Source: Fomes fomentarius
Lineage: Eukaryota > Basidiomycota > Agaricomycetes > Polyporales > Polyporaceae
Assembly (NCBI GenBank): GCA_022606135.1
Contig: JABYQN010000018.1
Span: 310,001 to 374,000, forward strand
DNA length: 64,000 nucleotides
Direction: 5' to 3'
Part shown: piece after piece, positions 32,889 to 43,345 of the stretch
Position numbering within the stretch: the stretch's first letter is position 1
Layout of the letters: each line of letters starts with the position of its first letter
Program-made: the position numbers and the translations under genes
Notes under the pieces: generated by a model
The model's database searches: none
What the model was told of the DNA's origin: nothing
The model's input: only the letters and a program-made list of their open reading frames with translations

Positions 32889-33261
32889 TATAGTCGAGTA
32901 CTGTGTTAGAAGTCAAGCAGGGATTGAGGGTTTCAATGGGGAGAAAGCCTCGATTGGAAAAGGAGGTCAAACTGAGGAACACCTCAAGTTTGCCTGTGCT
33001 ATAAGTACATACATGAGGTACAAGTCATAACAAGTCAGAACAAGTCAGCGCTAGTCAACACAAGTCAGCATGAGTCATAGTAAGTACAGGTCTAGGCCTA
33101 GTGCAGTATGACTCCTACCGAGTCATCGAGAAGAGTTAAGCATGATGACGATGTTGGACCACCGTGAGAATGGATGTACAGAGGTTGAGCTCGAAGAGAA
33201 CATGAGAGGTAAGAGGGAAAAAGAAAGACGCCAGAAGCAGGCACTGAGCCTGGTTGTAACA
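32889..33261 (-). repeat. Element A right LTR, second part
   Basis: Continuation of the right LTR after element B, starting TATAGTCGAG and ending GGTTGTAACA. It contains the TATA-like box (32999-33004) and the tract complementary to the priming site (32964-32973). Confidence 0.85.
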
Positions 33262-35510
33262 GCGCCCTTGTTGGCGGGGGGTATGGGGATGGGGCCACCT
33301 TACCAGGTGCCCAGCCCCTACCTGCCCGTTGCATATCCTCACCACTTGGCGGGCATGGTTCCGTACGGCGCGCCATACGCGGCCCCATACGGCAGCCCTC
33401 AATTCGCGCCCATGCGGCCGCTGCCAACAACAGTCACGACTGTGCCGGGGGCACCACCACTCATGCCCATGTCGTCCTCCCGCATGCAGTGGGAATGCAT
33501 CGACAGGGAGATGGTGTACATGGGGCATTGCGACCCCAGATGCACCATCTGCCCCGTGTATATTCAACATGTCATGGCCGCCCGGAACAAACCTCAGTAT
33601 GTATAAGCTCACGAGGAGGCCCGGGCTGAGCAACAAAACACCTACTATGCTCATTTCGAGCAGTGGCAATCTTCAAGGGGGAAGGGGCCGGAACCAGCAA
33701 CGAACTTTGTCGACTCCGGGCTGAGAACGAGAGATTAGAGGATGAAACACGGAGGCAAAGGGAACGGCAAGAAGACCTCGAGCAGAGGTTGATCAGGGCT
33801 TGGGATGCTCACGACACGCAACACAGGCGTGCCGACCAGCTACAAGACGAGGTCGACCGACTCTCGAGAAGGAGAGAGCGGTCGCGCTCTCCCCAAAGAG
33901 ATTGCCGCGAGCGGCGACGGTATCCCCCTACCTCCCCCCATCCTTCATCCTCACGCACGGTGCCGTCAAGAGGCCCTATCCAACCCACGTCAACCGTCGC
34001 GTACATGCACAAGCGTGTTCCACCACCGCCATCGATCACAATGGGTCCGCCGCGGCCGCGCCAGAACCGCACGACAGGAGTGACAGACCGTCGCAGCCCT
34101 ACCTCCACATCCACCCCACAGCCATGACCGGAGTTCATGCAAGGATCCTCCCGATCCTCTGCACCTCCAGCCGCGCCTGCCTCAGATGCGATGGACACGG
34201 ACAAGCAACCGTCCGCGACCTCGCCCATCACAGACCTACCGGTCCCACCTCCTGCGTCGGATCTCCCTTCGATCGATGCCCTCGATCATTTCCTGGATGG
34301 CGACGATGACGATGAAGACGAGGACAAGATCGACCTCAAAGAAGTCCGGTGTCGTGAAAGCCGAGCTCGTGCGCGTTGTGCTTGCGTTGCGGCGAGCAGG
34401 CCACCACCCTTGACAATGGGGACTCGTGCTCAGACAGAGCCGAGTCCCACCGGACTACCATATGACGATGTCGCGGCCCCATCACTCCCGCATGGCGTAC
34501 CAGCCTCGGCCATGCGCGACCAATGGCCCACCAACCTGCCATGGCCCGCGACAACTGAGGTCCGCCTCGCAGACGCGTGGCACGACTACGTGCCACGGAG
34601 CATCGACCAGGCAAGTGCGCTCATGCGCAAAGCCCGCGACCAGCAAGGTGGCGCACTTCAACGTGTGCGTCACCTTATCACGCAAATCGACACGCAGTCA
34701 GGCTACCTGGCCGTACCCGGGCTCGCCTCTGTCAAGAACAATTGGCGCAACCCCACGCGACGCCGCCCCAAGTCCATTGCTTGCCCTCCGGCTCCCAGCC
34801 AGCCTGCTGTGAGACCCCCATGACACAGACAGGCCATGCCCACCCACACTGACCCACCAGCCCGGTGGGCCACATATTACCAGGACTATCCCCACGCCAT
34901 TCCGCAACAGCTCGTCACGGATCCAGCGCATCCCGAGCAAGTACCCCCGCTCAATATGATCGAGGGGTACATGCTCATGAGACAATTTATACCACCAACC
35001 AGCAAGAGCGAGGGCTCGCAACGCGCACAGCTGCTCGCTGTGAGCGCGCACGCGTTCTCAGTGCTCGACTTTTACAAGCGCATGGTCGTGCATCACCACC
35101 TACATGTGGCAATGACCGAGGACTTGAGGCCCGTTCCCGGTCCCATCGCTAATGTCGGGGAAATTGACGTTATCCGCTGGGCTGCACAGTGCGGAATGAC
35201 CCGCTGCATGTTGCTACTTATCTCAAATGTAGCACGTCAGTGCCGCAACCAAGACCTGGGGCGCACCCTGGATAGCATGGAAGTCTGGCCAGACTTCCCA
35301 TCATCCCTGGAGGACGTACCCACGTACGTGGCATCCTCGTCGACCACCACTTTGACGACCAATCCCGTAGAGCCTCGCGGTGATGGTTTGGTCCCTCAAG
35401 AAGACGTCGAGATGACTGGGGAAGGCCCTGCTCAGACCGAGCAGCCTGTCATGGATGCTCCCACCGGAGGCATAAGTTCTGAAGGTAAGGATCACGCTTG
35501 CGACAAGTAG
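33262..35510 (+). pseudogene. Element C long ORF: Pro-rich, coiled-coil/RS, acidic and helical regions
   Basis: Order of parts: a Pro/Met/Tyr-rich segment (VPYGAPYAAPYGSPQFAP); a Cys patch CIDREMVYMGHCDPRCTICP; TAA at 33604-33606 and a frame change near 33660; a coil (LRAENERLEDETRRQRERQ) leading to RS-like RRRERSRSPQRD; TGA 34125-34127; an acidic stretch DHFLDGDDDDEDEDKIDL; a helical region RLADAWHDYVPRSIDQAS; TGA 34821-34823; and a C-terminal helical domain (ARWATYYQDYPHAIPQQL, IEGYMLMRQFIPPTSKSEG, AHAFSVLDFYKRMVVHHH). From 33663 to 35510 all parts share one frame. Both TGAs could be decayed CGA. The position next to the polypurine tract and the RS/coil composition suggest a Gag-like or RNA-binding role; no family recognised. 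Confidence 0.5.
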
Positions 35511-35708
35511 CCGTGATAGACCTTGTAAAGGATGCCACCACTGTAGCACATCCATACAAGATGACTACGGTAGGCTGACTCCTTGTGACTATCATATCCT
35601 ACTCCGTCCGTGGGACGTTCAAGATTATCTTACTATTATCTGCCATCATGGCTAATACTATTCCTTTCTTTATCATACTCGGACCTAGTGGGTTCTGAAG
35701 GAGGGGAG

Positions 35709-35947
35709 TGTAAGGACTCCGTAATTACCCGACCACACTTGTGGTATTAATAGATAAGATTAGATTATCATTGTATTACATAATGTGTGTGGCTGTACAC
35801 GAGTGTCATACAGATGCTTGGAAGGATGTGGCAAGACTTCTCAGTCTTCCACCACGTCCATCAAAAGTACAACGCACTTCTCATATAGAGATTGGTGCAG
35901 TGTACTTGGGACACAGTGGGCATCAAGACTACTCCACATCTATTACA
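35709..35947 (+). repeat. Element C 3' LTR
   Basis: 239 bp, TGTAAGGACTCC to CATCTATTACA. The other copy at 48990-49228 has exactly the same length and about 12 differences. A purine-rich tract precedes it. Confidence 0.75.
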
Positions 35948-36504
35948 TGACGTGATGGACATGGGAGAGTGGACGGCATGGGCAGGCAACGTTCGGTGGG
36001 TCCTTCACCAACTTCTACATCAGTGAGTCACTTTGTGTATGCAACCATGTTCCAAGTTCATCAGTAATTCTCACAATCTCTGAAATGTCTGTCACAGACT
36101 TTGCAGATGCCATCAGACATCACAGACATCCATTTCAGATGTTTCAGACATCCCAGAATACCAGAGTTCAGACATGGATTTTGGCGAGTTCAGACATTTT
36201 GCCCCATGGCCAATTCTATCACTTGTTCCCTTCCCACTGGCCTCAAAACTTACAGGCATCTGTATGCATGTAGTCGCAACTATTATCAAGTTCTAGAATG
36301 CCTGAATACCATGTGAATGTCTCTGGAAAATTCCCACAAGCCCAATATGCACCTGGTCTCCTCGTGAATCCCAAACTTCAGAACAGGTCACCTATGCGAT
36401 ATCAAACTTGATAGTCTTCTTATCCATGCTCTATCTAATTTACTCTACTGTACATATGCTTGTTGCATGGCCAGCTGGGTGATGGTGAGGAACATTGTTA
36501 GTTG
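35948..36504. other. No gene; CAGACAT-rich stretch
   Basis: Irregular CAGACAT/CAGATG repeats at 36080-36185; otherwise nothing recognised. Confidence 0.35.
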
Positions 36505-37190
36505 TGCAGAAGCTCTGAGGTCGTTTGTGAAGATCAGTAACAAGCCTCCTCAACAACAATTTCACATCTTTCACGACAACTTCTCCACAAAACTGATCCT
36601 GCCTGAAGCATGCACGTTACAGGATTGAAGCACAGGATGCACCAGACTTTGCACTTCTTATTCCCATCCACCCCTGCTTGGGAGTTCTTGCAATGTTCCA
36701 GATGACCGTAGAAATGTTGTCAGTACCAGGATCGAGAGTGAGTAGCTGTGAGCTGGTTGTCCTTGGTGTATGACATGGTAGTGCCTGATCAAGGGGTCAT
36801 CTCATTGTAAGGCTACTCTGTACATGATTTAATCCAGGAGCTGAGAGATCAATGATGCAGGAGAAAGGACAGCTCCAGACATCTACAGGTCTCTTCAGAA
36901 CGCGCGCCTTCTCACGCTATCCTCCAGAAGGTGTGGGATCAATACTAGGGAAAGGAGAAATGGCCACACGAGGGTGTGCGCATGTTGTGCATTGCGCACG
37001 ACATGCGCCGGACCGCAATTGTGCGTGCATTAAACATGTTGGCCCTCAGCCCAATCATATTGCCTTCTAAGGCGCTTATCAAACCTGTTGACCATAGGAA
37101 TAGTCAACAGTCGACTCCTTGACTTTTGCCACCCATTGACTAGTCAACAAGACGACATTAGTCAACATTGACCCGCAGTCGACCCGCACA
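36505..37190 (+). repeat. Repeat R1, copy 1
   Basis: About 680 bp matching 45478-46143 in inverted orientation, with shared blocks such as GAAGATCAGTAACAAGCC and GTGCATTGCGCACGACA. It contains a cluster of GTTGAC/GTCAAC words near 37090-37175. This copy has TG/CA where copy 2 has CG at many sites. Confidence 0.7.
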
Positions 37191-37194
37191 TAGG

Positions 37195-37345
37195 CATTGG
37201 CACGGGTAAACTCGTGGGTGTCTAGGCCATGACCCACACCCATACCCACTAGAAACCCATACCCATTCCCATGGGTACGGGTTTTCTACGGGTAATGAGC
37301 GCTTATTTGCGAGTTTGGGTAGGGTATGGGTTTCTAGTTGGGTAT
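37195..37345. repeat. GGGTA-rich block 1
   Basis: Dense short repeats of ACCCATACCC and its complement GGGTATGGGT, starting TAGGCATTGGCACGGGTA. The same start is found, inverted, at 39268-39290. Confidence 0.55.
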
Positions 37346-38430
37346 TCAACACTATAGACCTCTCATAACATGCCTCACTGGTCTCTTTCTTGTCTCTCTC
37401 CTCATCATTGACTGTACTGGTGCTTCTCTAGTCCTCTAAGCTTCATATCTTTTAGTTCTTCTGAAATCTAGTACATCAGGAAAAAAATACATCACTCGGA
37501 AGTACTATCGATACTCGGGAGACATCCGAGTGTGAGAGACAAGTACCCCTTTAGGTAGCATCAATAGACGCCACGGTAGCTCCCGAGACCTTGATAGACA
37601 TGCAGTCCATCTTGCGAGTAGTCGAGAGATTGTCCTGAGAATTCCTACACACACATTGCTGCATGGATATGGATTGCACAAGATGTTCATTATATGTTTG
37701 TATAGTACATGCAATGGATCGACAGACTACATACACGGTATCACCCACAGAAATACCAGGCTGCAGATGAACTAGCGACATAGTATTGAAGCAGCTATGA
37801 TCGAATAGCCACAGCAATCGAGATGATATGATATGATATGATTGGCCTGGACAGGTATCACCAAGGGCAGAGGCTTACCGGTGACACAGAGAATGGGACG
37901 ACTGTGACGTCCATGAAGTGTTTGGCCAGGGAGTTTGGGAAAGACTTCATCAGCGGCACCCCACTATCACAGATGATCTCACATATCTTCTTGATCTTTA
38001 TAACGGTTGCGGCGAAGCTGACTGAATTACGTACTTGTTCTCCGAAACCAACATCAATGGGTAGCTGCTAGTAGCGATGCTCCCTTTGATCCAAACTCCA
38101 TGACCATACGGGTGGAATGTGCCCGTGTGATCAAGGTGCATTGAAAATATAGACAGAAAGGAGCCAGTAGGACTTAGGGCTCAATGTGATTGATGACTAC
38201 CATTTCTCCCAAGGCTGGCACTGAGTGTGACGAGTCAATGTGGATACTGGAGTCATGTTGAAAAGGGGAAAGCAAGAGTCACGGTATGTGTGATAGATGC
38301 AAGCAAGCAAACGATGTAGAGGCGGCGAGACGATGATGGACTTGAATGGGGGTAGGGAGAAGCAGGGGAGAGCGATGGCGCGGGCAAGGGAGAGGACAAG
38401 TTCAACTTGAGCGTTTGACTTCCAACTGCA
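37346..38430. other. No gene; short ATATG microsatellite
   Basis: GATATGATATGATATGAT at 37824-37842. Scattered short frames only, with no recognisable protein. Confidence 0.35.
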
Positions 38431-38481
38431 GTCATGTCAGCGCACGTGCAGTTAAGGGTCGGTGCCGTAAGGTACCCAGGT

Positions 38482-38580
38482 ACTCGGGTGTGATGACACA
38501 TATCACAGTGGTGCTCAGGTGTGATACACATGTCACGGTAGTGCTCGGGTGTGATGGCACATGTCGCGGTGGTGCTCGGG
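38482..38580 (+). repeat. 31-bp minisatellite, about three copies
   Basis: Unit like GCTCGGGTGTGATGGCACAT plus GTCRCGGTGGT, three diverged copies in a row followed by a partial fourth. Confidence 0.65.
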
Positions 38581-39050
38581 AGCACTCGCAACACCACACC
38601 CCGTCTCTCAAGTCTCGAAGGTCTTGCGAGTCTGGCAGAAGACTCCCGAGGTTGTGCATTTTTCCTGATGTAGCCAGTACCAACCCCCAGCTTTACAACC
38701 AACTCACCTCCACTGGCAGTTCATTTTCTTTGTCTTAGCAAGAAGACTTTGTGAGGGTAGAAAGGGGTCAAGATGTCCTTTGGTATAGGAAATAGGTGAG
38801 CACCAACTTGGAACATCAACTTTTAAGTCCTTCCTTCGCATACCCTGGCGTTGTCACTCCAATACCTGGGGGAGATCATGTCCGTTTGTCTTGGCTATAG
38901 GCTTGTTTGAAAGCTACAGTCTGTCGCTTTCGAACGCGATTTACGCCAAGAGGATATGAGACGAGGTCGCACATATATTACAGGTATTGTAAATCACTGA
39001 CATGCAATCACCATTATCCCCATAGTGGGGGTTGTATCCGTCGGATGTTT

Positions 39051-39109
39051 ACGTTCAATATGCCATTGGAAAGCCCCGGAGTGTGGCTTTCCAACGCCAT
39101 ACTGAACGT
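39051..39109. repeat. 25-bp inverted repeat (hairpin)
   Basis: Arms 39051-39075 and 39085-39109 pair at 22 of 25 positions around a 9-base loop (ACGTTCAATATGCC... and ...ACTGAACGT). A smaller 10-bp hairpin (GTTTGAAAGC/GCTTTCGAAC) lies near 38908-38938. Possible relic of a palindromic mobile element. Confidence 0.5.
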
Positions 39110-39149
39110 AGAATTCTGACCTCAACTGACCAGGTTATGGTACACTCTA

Positions 39150-39300
39150 TGGGTGTCACAACCCGAGGGCACGGGTATGGGTATGGTCACGGGTATGACA
39201 TGTGTGACCCATACCTGTACCCATGGGGGTATGGGTATGCATACCCACATGGGTTTTCCGTACCCATGCCAATGCCTAGTCACTGTGACCCATCTTGCGG
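39150..39300. repeat. GGGTA-rich block 2
   Basis: Same word composition as 37195-37345 (GGGTATGGGTATGG, ACCCATACC), in inverted orientation judged by the TACCCATGCCAATGCCTA end. Confidence 0.55.
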
Positions 39301-39837
39301 GGGGGGCCATCTTCGCGTTCTCTAGCTAGCAGCAGCACGTCATCTTCTGCTGTTTCCAAAGCGGAAAAATGGAGATGCCAGAGGTGTTGACCATGGTGTG
39401 AGTACGTATGCAAAGCAAGTTGGGAAGGGTAGATGCCGGCAGAGGTAGCAGTGTGGAGGGAGGGGTTGGAAAGCATGTTTGGTGTCAAGAGTTGGGAGGC
39501 CAGAAACCTTGAAGGGTGGATGGGTTTGTCGATAGACCAACCTGTGCTGCCACATCTTGCATGCGCTGCCAAGCGCTGTCAAAGTGCCACAATAAGCGCC
39601 CACATTGGCCCACACTGTATTAAGAGCCTTGGTGTAATATTCAGTACAGACCAAGTTGAGCAGAGATAGGCGCCCACACCATAGCAGTTGAGGGGTCGGG
39701 CACCTCCCTTGCAAGGGGTAATATTGTCCACTGGGATCGATATCTTGTCCATGGAAACACCGATTCAGTCCGAATTAATTATCAGTATGTGGTCAACACT
39801 CATATAACGATGTGGTCAACCTTGGGGACTGGTTTAT
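39301..39837. other. No gene recognised
   Basis: Short frames on both strands show no family resemblance or splice logic. Confidence 0.3.
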
Positions 39838-40415
39838 TGTTGGAATTACTATGGACTAGGGACTATAGATGCGCATTAGGCGCTTATGGGCACAGCATTT
39901 TCTTTGGCTATGTTTCCTTCTTACCTGATATGGTACACTCAATACTGTACTTATACGGTTATCGGTTCTCACTTTGTCCAGTCCATTCCGGTGCATTCTA
40001 CACTGCTCCGGATAGTTCTAGATAGTCTTGGATGCATCCATGTGACCATCTCTAGTACTTTCTACACCTTTCTCTTTGTTCTGTCTGAGTCATCGCTCCA
40101 CCTTTCTTACTCAGCGTTGGTTCACTCTGACTCAGACATATCACATGCTCTCCTTTCTGTCGCTTACTCATGCAGCTCCTGTACAGTATATAAGGAGGGA
40201 CTTTCAGGGCTTTGTCTCCTCAGTCTTTGCTCACTGACTGAGGAGTAAGTACTTCGTTCTACTATATGCCTTATGCTCTTACTTACTTAGTACCTATAGC
40301 TCGTCTGTCTGCATGTCTACTAGGTACTTATCTCTTTATGATTAAAGTCTTTGCTCACTGACTGAGGACTCGTCTGTCTGCGTGTCTACTAGTCGTTGCG
40401 ACTCTTGCCTTCACA
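39838..40415 (+). repeat. Copia-type LTR, forward copy (solo or stub)
   Basis: TGTTGG to TTCACA, 578 bp, with TATATAAGG at 40187 and a 10-bp perfect hairpin (40216-40245). It aligns with the inverted LTR at 52940-53427, for example CATTCTACACTGC-CCGGA-TTCTAGA. After it, 40416-40445 keeps a leader stub GGTTCAGACTTCATCA as in the copia element at 49956, and then nothing more, so the body of the element is lost. Confidence 0.65.
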
Positions 40416-40445
40416 GGTTCAGACTTCATCATTTATGTCCTGCTT

Positions 40446-41230
40446 TCTGGAGGTAATCTGTCCTAGTATCCTGGTGCTATTCTGTCCCTATGGTTCACCT
40501 TTCCTGTCAGCACTTTTACCCAGCTTCCCCCCCTAGCCTACCACCCAGGAAAATTGGCAAGCACACTCACAGTACTCTTTATAGTGCAGGAAAACTATTC
40601 CACACATTGTACAGTCCCTGATGTTGAATGTATGGCATGATTTTATGGGTGGCCCACACAGGCACCCAACCGCTTACGAATGTCCACCCAAATTCAGTCA
40701 CGTTAGCTGCTGGAAGTATTTCAGGTAATGGGGAGGTCATGGAAGCACCATTGGAAGCGAGTGTTGGCACCCAGGGAAATGTGGACCTTGCGATGGAGAT
40801 TGTGGGAGCCCCATAGCTCCTAGGGAAGAAAGAAAATTTTCCATTGAAGAGGGTGTGTAGAACTTTGGGTGTACAAAAAAGGAGGTGGAGGGGGCCAGTG
40901 GCTGTTGAGCTGTAAAAGTGTGGACAGGAAATGCGATATGGCCAGGAGCAGCCCTTATTTGGAGGACAGAATTGCGATCCCACAGGACAATATACCATTT
41001 TGCACCTCCCTTCTTGGCCTCACATAGGTGCCTGTCCCCTCCTTGCCTATAGGCGCCCATGCAATAGAGGGCCCGACCCAAAACGGCGTATATAAGCGCC
41101 CAATCTGTTGACCAGGGCACCGCTGGTGGGGGAGTGGACGGATTCAGCTGATCAGACCACTACTAGGCCGTTGAGCAGGTCGCATCATGTACAATACCTT
41201 CTAGACCCCAACAAGTGAGCTCTAATATTC
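40446..41230. other. No supported gene
   Basis: Two overlapping minus-strand frames of 127-139 codons (40579-41120) lack domain resemblance and were not called. GGCGCCCA-type words recur near 39690, 41060 and 41095. Confidence 0.3.
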
Positions 41231-41433
41231 TCTGAACCCATCAGCATCATGTCGCATCTGCCCCGGTCTTAAACCATGATGTCATGAGGACTGTGGTTGA
41301 ACATGCAGAAAGGAATACTGTCTTGTCCCTCATGCTGTGCTGCAGCGCGCTCCACCAGGACTGTGTGCGTGTACTCCTTGCTGAGCTGGTATATCTTGGC
41401 CAAGAGTCGGACCGTGACTGGTCGTTCCTGCAA

Positions 41434-41502
41434 TTCATGTCGGCAGACAGATGGCGCTGGCAATATCTACACGGTCTCATCTTCAAAAGCGTAGAATCGC
41501 GC
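41434..41502 (+). repeat. F-box exon segment duplicated in inverted form
   Basis: Encodes RWRWQYLHGLIFKSVES. The minus strand of 42604-42672 encodes the related RHWQYLRGLVFESVESP, giving an inverted repeat of about 70 bp within one gene. Confidence 0.6.
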
Positions 41503-42603
41503 TTCAACGCGCTACTGGTAGAGGGGATCATAGAGGGGATCAGACAAGCACCGAATCTCGAACAGCTCAAGTTCAGATATGCAGAACAGCTTCTCAATCC
41601 CTATCCGGGCTTGGGCACTGCCCTCGCTTCGCTCGAAAACATCAGGCATCTCAAGATCTGCAGTGCTGCAAATCACACATGCCTGTTCCTCGAGAGCATA
41701 CAGTGGCCCCTTGTTACTGCTGAACTCATATGGACCAGCGGGGATGATGACTGGGACAATGCAGATTTGTATGTGAGGATGCATCCTACTGCCCTGCTGT
41801 GGGGTGCACAGAACACCCTCGTCCGACTGCAGTGCATGTCCTGGGGTGGTTTTAACTACCGTCCCGGTTATCCAATATACCCCAACCTCAAGAGCTTTAG
41901 CATATACGACATGGAATACTTGAGGCAGGACGAATGGGTCAAGACATATCCCCCTGGGGATCCCGCCCTATTCTAGTTGTAGCCGCCATGGAGAGGGGTT
42001 GATGTGAGGAGTGGTATCCGATGTCTGTTCAAGATTGTTGACCAGACTTGGAGACCACTCTTCGCTCACTCCTTTTTCACAATGGCTACTTCTGAAATAC
42101 TCGGGCTGGATCACAGAGATTCTCAAGGTTGCATTGAGTTGTATCTGTTGTGCCGCATCAGCCTTAGCTATTGTGAATGTCAGTCTTTTCTGTCCACCAT
42201 CCGCTCTCTGCTGTGTGTCCGTTGTCCGCTTTATGTCTAGTGTTCTGACCTTTGTTTCTATTCGTAATATGGGTGTTATGCATACTCAACCTTTGCACTG
42301 GTAGTAGTATAGTGCATGTAATGCTGTACACGTCTGTCTATCCTTGCCATCGACAATACATTGCTTGTCTGACTATTCATGAAGTCTCTTGCAAGCAGGT
42401 TGTGACGATATGGAGTGCATTTTATACAATCATCTGCTCTATAGGCTTCTACAGGTGCTCTATGTCGTCCTACAGAGGATTGCTGGGCGCTACAGAGGAT
42501 TGGAGGGTGCTACAGAGACTACAGAGAAGGGACTTGTCTACCGGGCTACCACCGCTACATAGACTACATAGTGCTCTGTAGGTAAGTGGTTTTTTTCTGA
42601 TCG

Positions 42604-42672
42604 GCGATTCTACGCTTTCAAAGACGAGACCGCGTAGATATTGCCAGTGTCGTCCCAGGAACTCTACATCCT
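42604..42672 (-). repeat. Inverted partial copy of the F-box exon segment
   Basis: See 41434-41502. It sits immediately before the forward LRR part, so it probably arose by a local inversion or template switch. Confidence 0.6.
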
Positions 42673-43345
42673 CAGACTGCCTTGTCATATCCGTTCTCTC
42701 AAGTTCATCGATACGACATGGTGCCTGCTGTGGCTCCCCGGAACTATGGAGTATGCGCAGCCCGTTGTGTTAGAGCTGTCCTTGCATGCAGGGTACCTCC
42801 GGACCTTCGAGACGGTCTTCCAACAAGCCACACATGGACTCCGGGATCTCGAGGAGCTAAGCCTCACCGTTCAATTTGAGGGTGAGAGCGTCGGCAAGGG
42901 CATGCCGCACTTGCTGGTACGTGCCGTTGTTTCACTTGGTGCACATGCACGACTCTAACCGGGACCCGATGTTTAGTTGCGACGCGTCAACGCGATCCAA
43001 CTGCTTCCCAAACTCCGGACGCTCACACTTCAAGCTACCTTCTGCCTACCTACGTACTCCGGACTGTCGTTAAGGTTTATCCCGTTCGGTCGCTGGTTTT
43101 CCAGGGCGCTGTTTTCCTTGGCTCCCACTCTGGAGACCGTTAGATTCCGAATCATTGCAAAGGGAGATGAGATTGACCCCGCTTTTCGAGTCCTCGTCTC
43201 CCAAATGTTCCAGTATGTCATGCCATATGTCATACGATCGAGCATTTGGAAATTGTTCCCGGATGCCGTGCCATCGAGGACGATCCATGATCAGGTCCAT
43301 CGGATTGATGATTTCAATATGGTGCTCGGTACGCAAATCACCTGA

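Larger units (their letters stand above)
16650..33261 (-). mobile_element. Ty3/gypsy chromovirus-like element A (host of nested element B)
   Basis: Left LTR 16650-17157, internal region 17158-23467 and right LTR 23468-23592 plus 32889-33261, the last split by element B. LTR ends are TGTTAC and GTAACA. Coding is on the minus strand, so the right LTR is its 5' LTR. Gag, protease, RT, RNase H, integrase and a chromodomain are recognisable, followed by three extra ORFs. The two LTRs differ at about 20 sites plus a 10-bp indel (about 96% identical by eye), so A is older than B. No target duplication is seen (CTCCC left, GCGCC right), so one flank may have been rearranged. Confidence 0.85.
33262..35947 (+). 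mobile_element. LTR element C, 3' half with one long unknown ORF
   Basis: The region ends in a polypurine tract (AAGGAGGGGAG, 35698-35708) abutting a 239-bp LTR (35709-35947) that recurs at 48990-49228. It is therefore the 3' part of an LTR retrotransposon whose left part was replaced by element A. No RT, integrase or protease motif is present, only one long protein frame now split by stops, so it may be non-autonomous. Confidence 0.6.
41231..43345 (+). pseudogene. F-box/LRR-like protein, disrupted
   Basis: After an acceptor CATCAG at about 41239 the frame reads PVLNHDVMRTVVEHAERN and TVLSLMLCCSALHQDC, the F-box pattern of the large agaricomycete F-box family (SCF ubiquitin-ligase adaptors). 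It continues with LRR-like sequence (LEQLKFRYAEQLL, LENIRHLKICSAANH) to a stop at 41976. More of the same kind of protein follows at 42670-43345: IRSLKFIDTTW, LRDLEELSLTVQFEG, an intron 42917-42977, then LLPKLRTLTLQATFCLP and LAPTLETVRFRII. Between them lies non-coding sequence and an inverted copy of part of the first exon, so the gene is broken. Confidence 0.6.

Noticed and set aside
33142..33261. ATG at 33142 as start of the element C ORF
   Set aside because: It lies inside the element A LTR; the frame is open across the junction by chance.
40579..41120. Two overlapping minus-strand frames of 127-139 codons
   Set aside because: Different frames with similar length, no motif, no splice logic.
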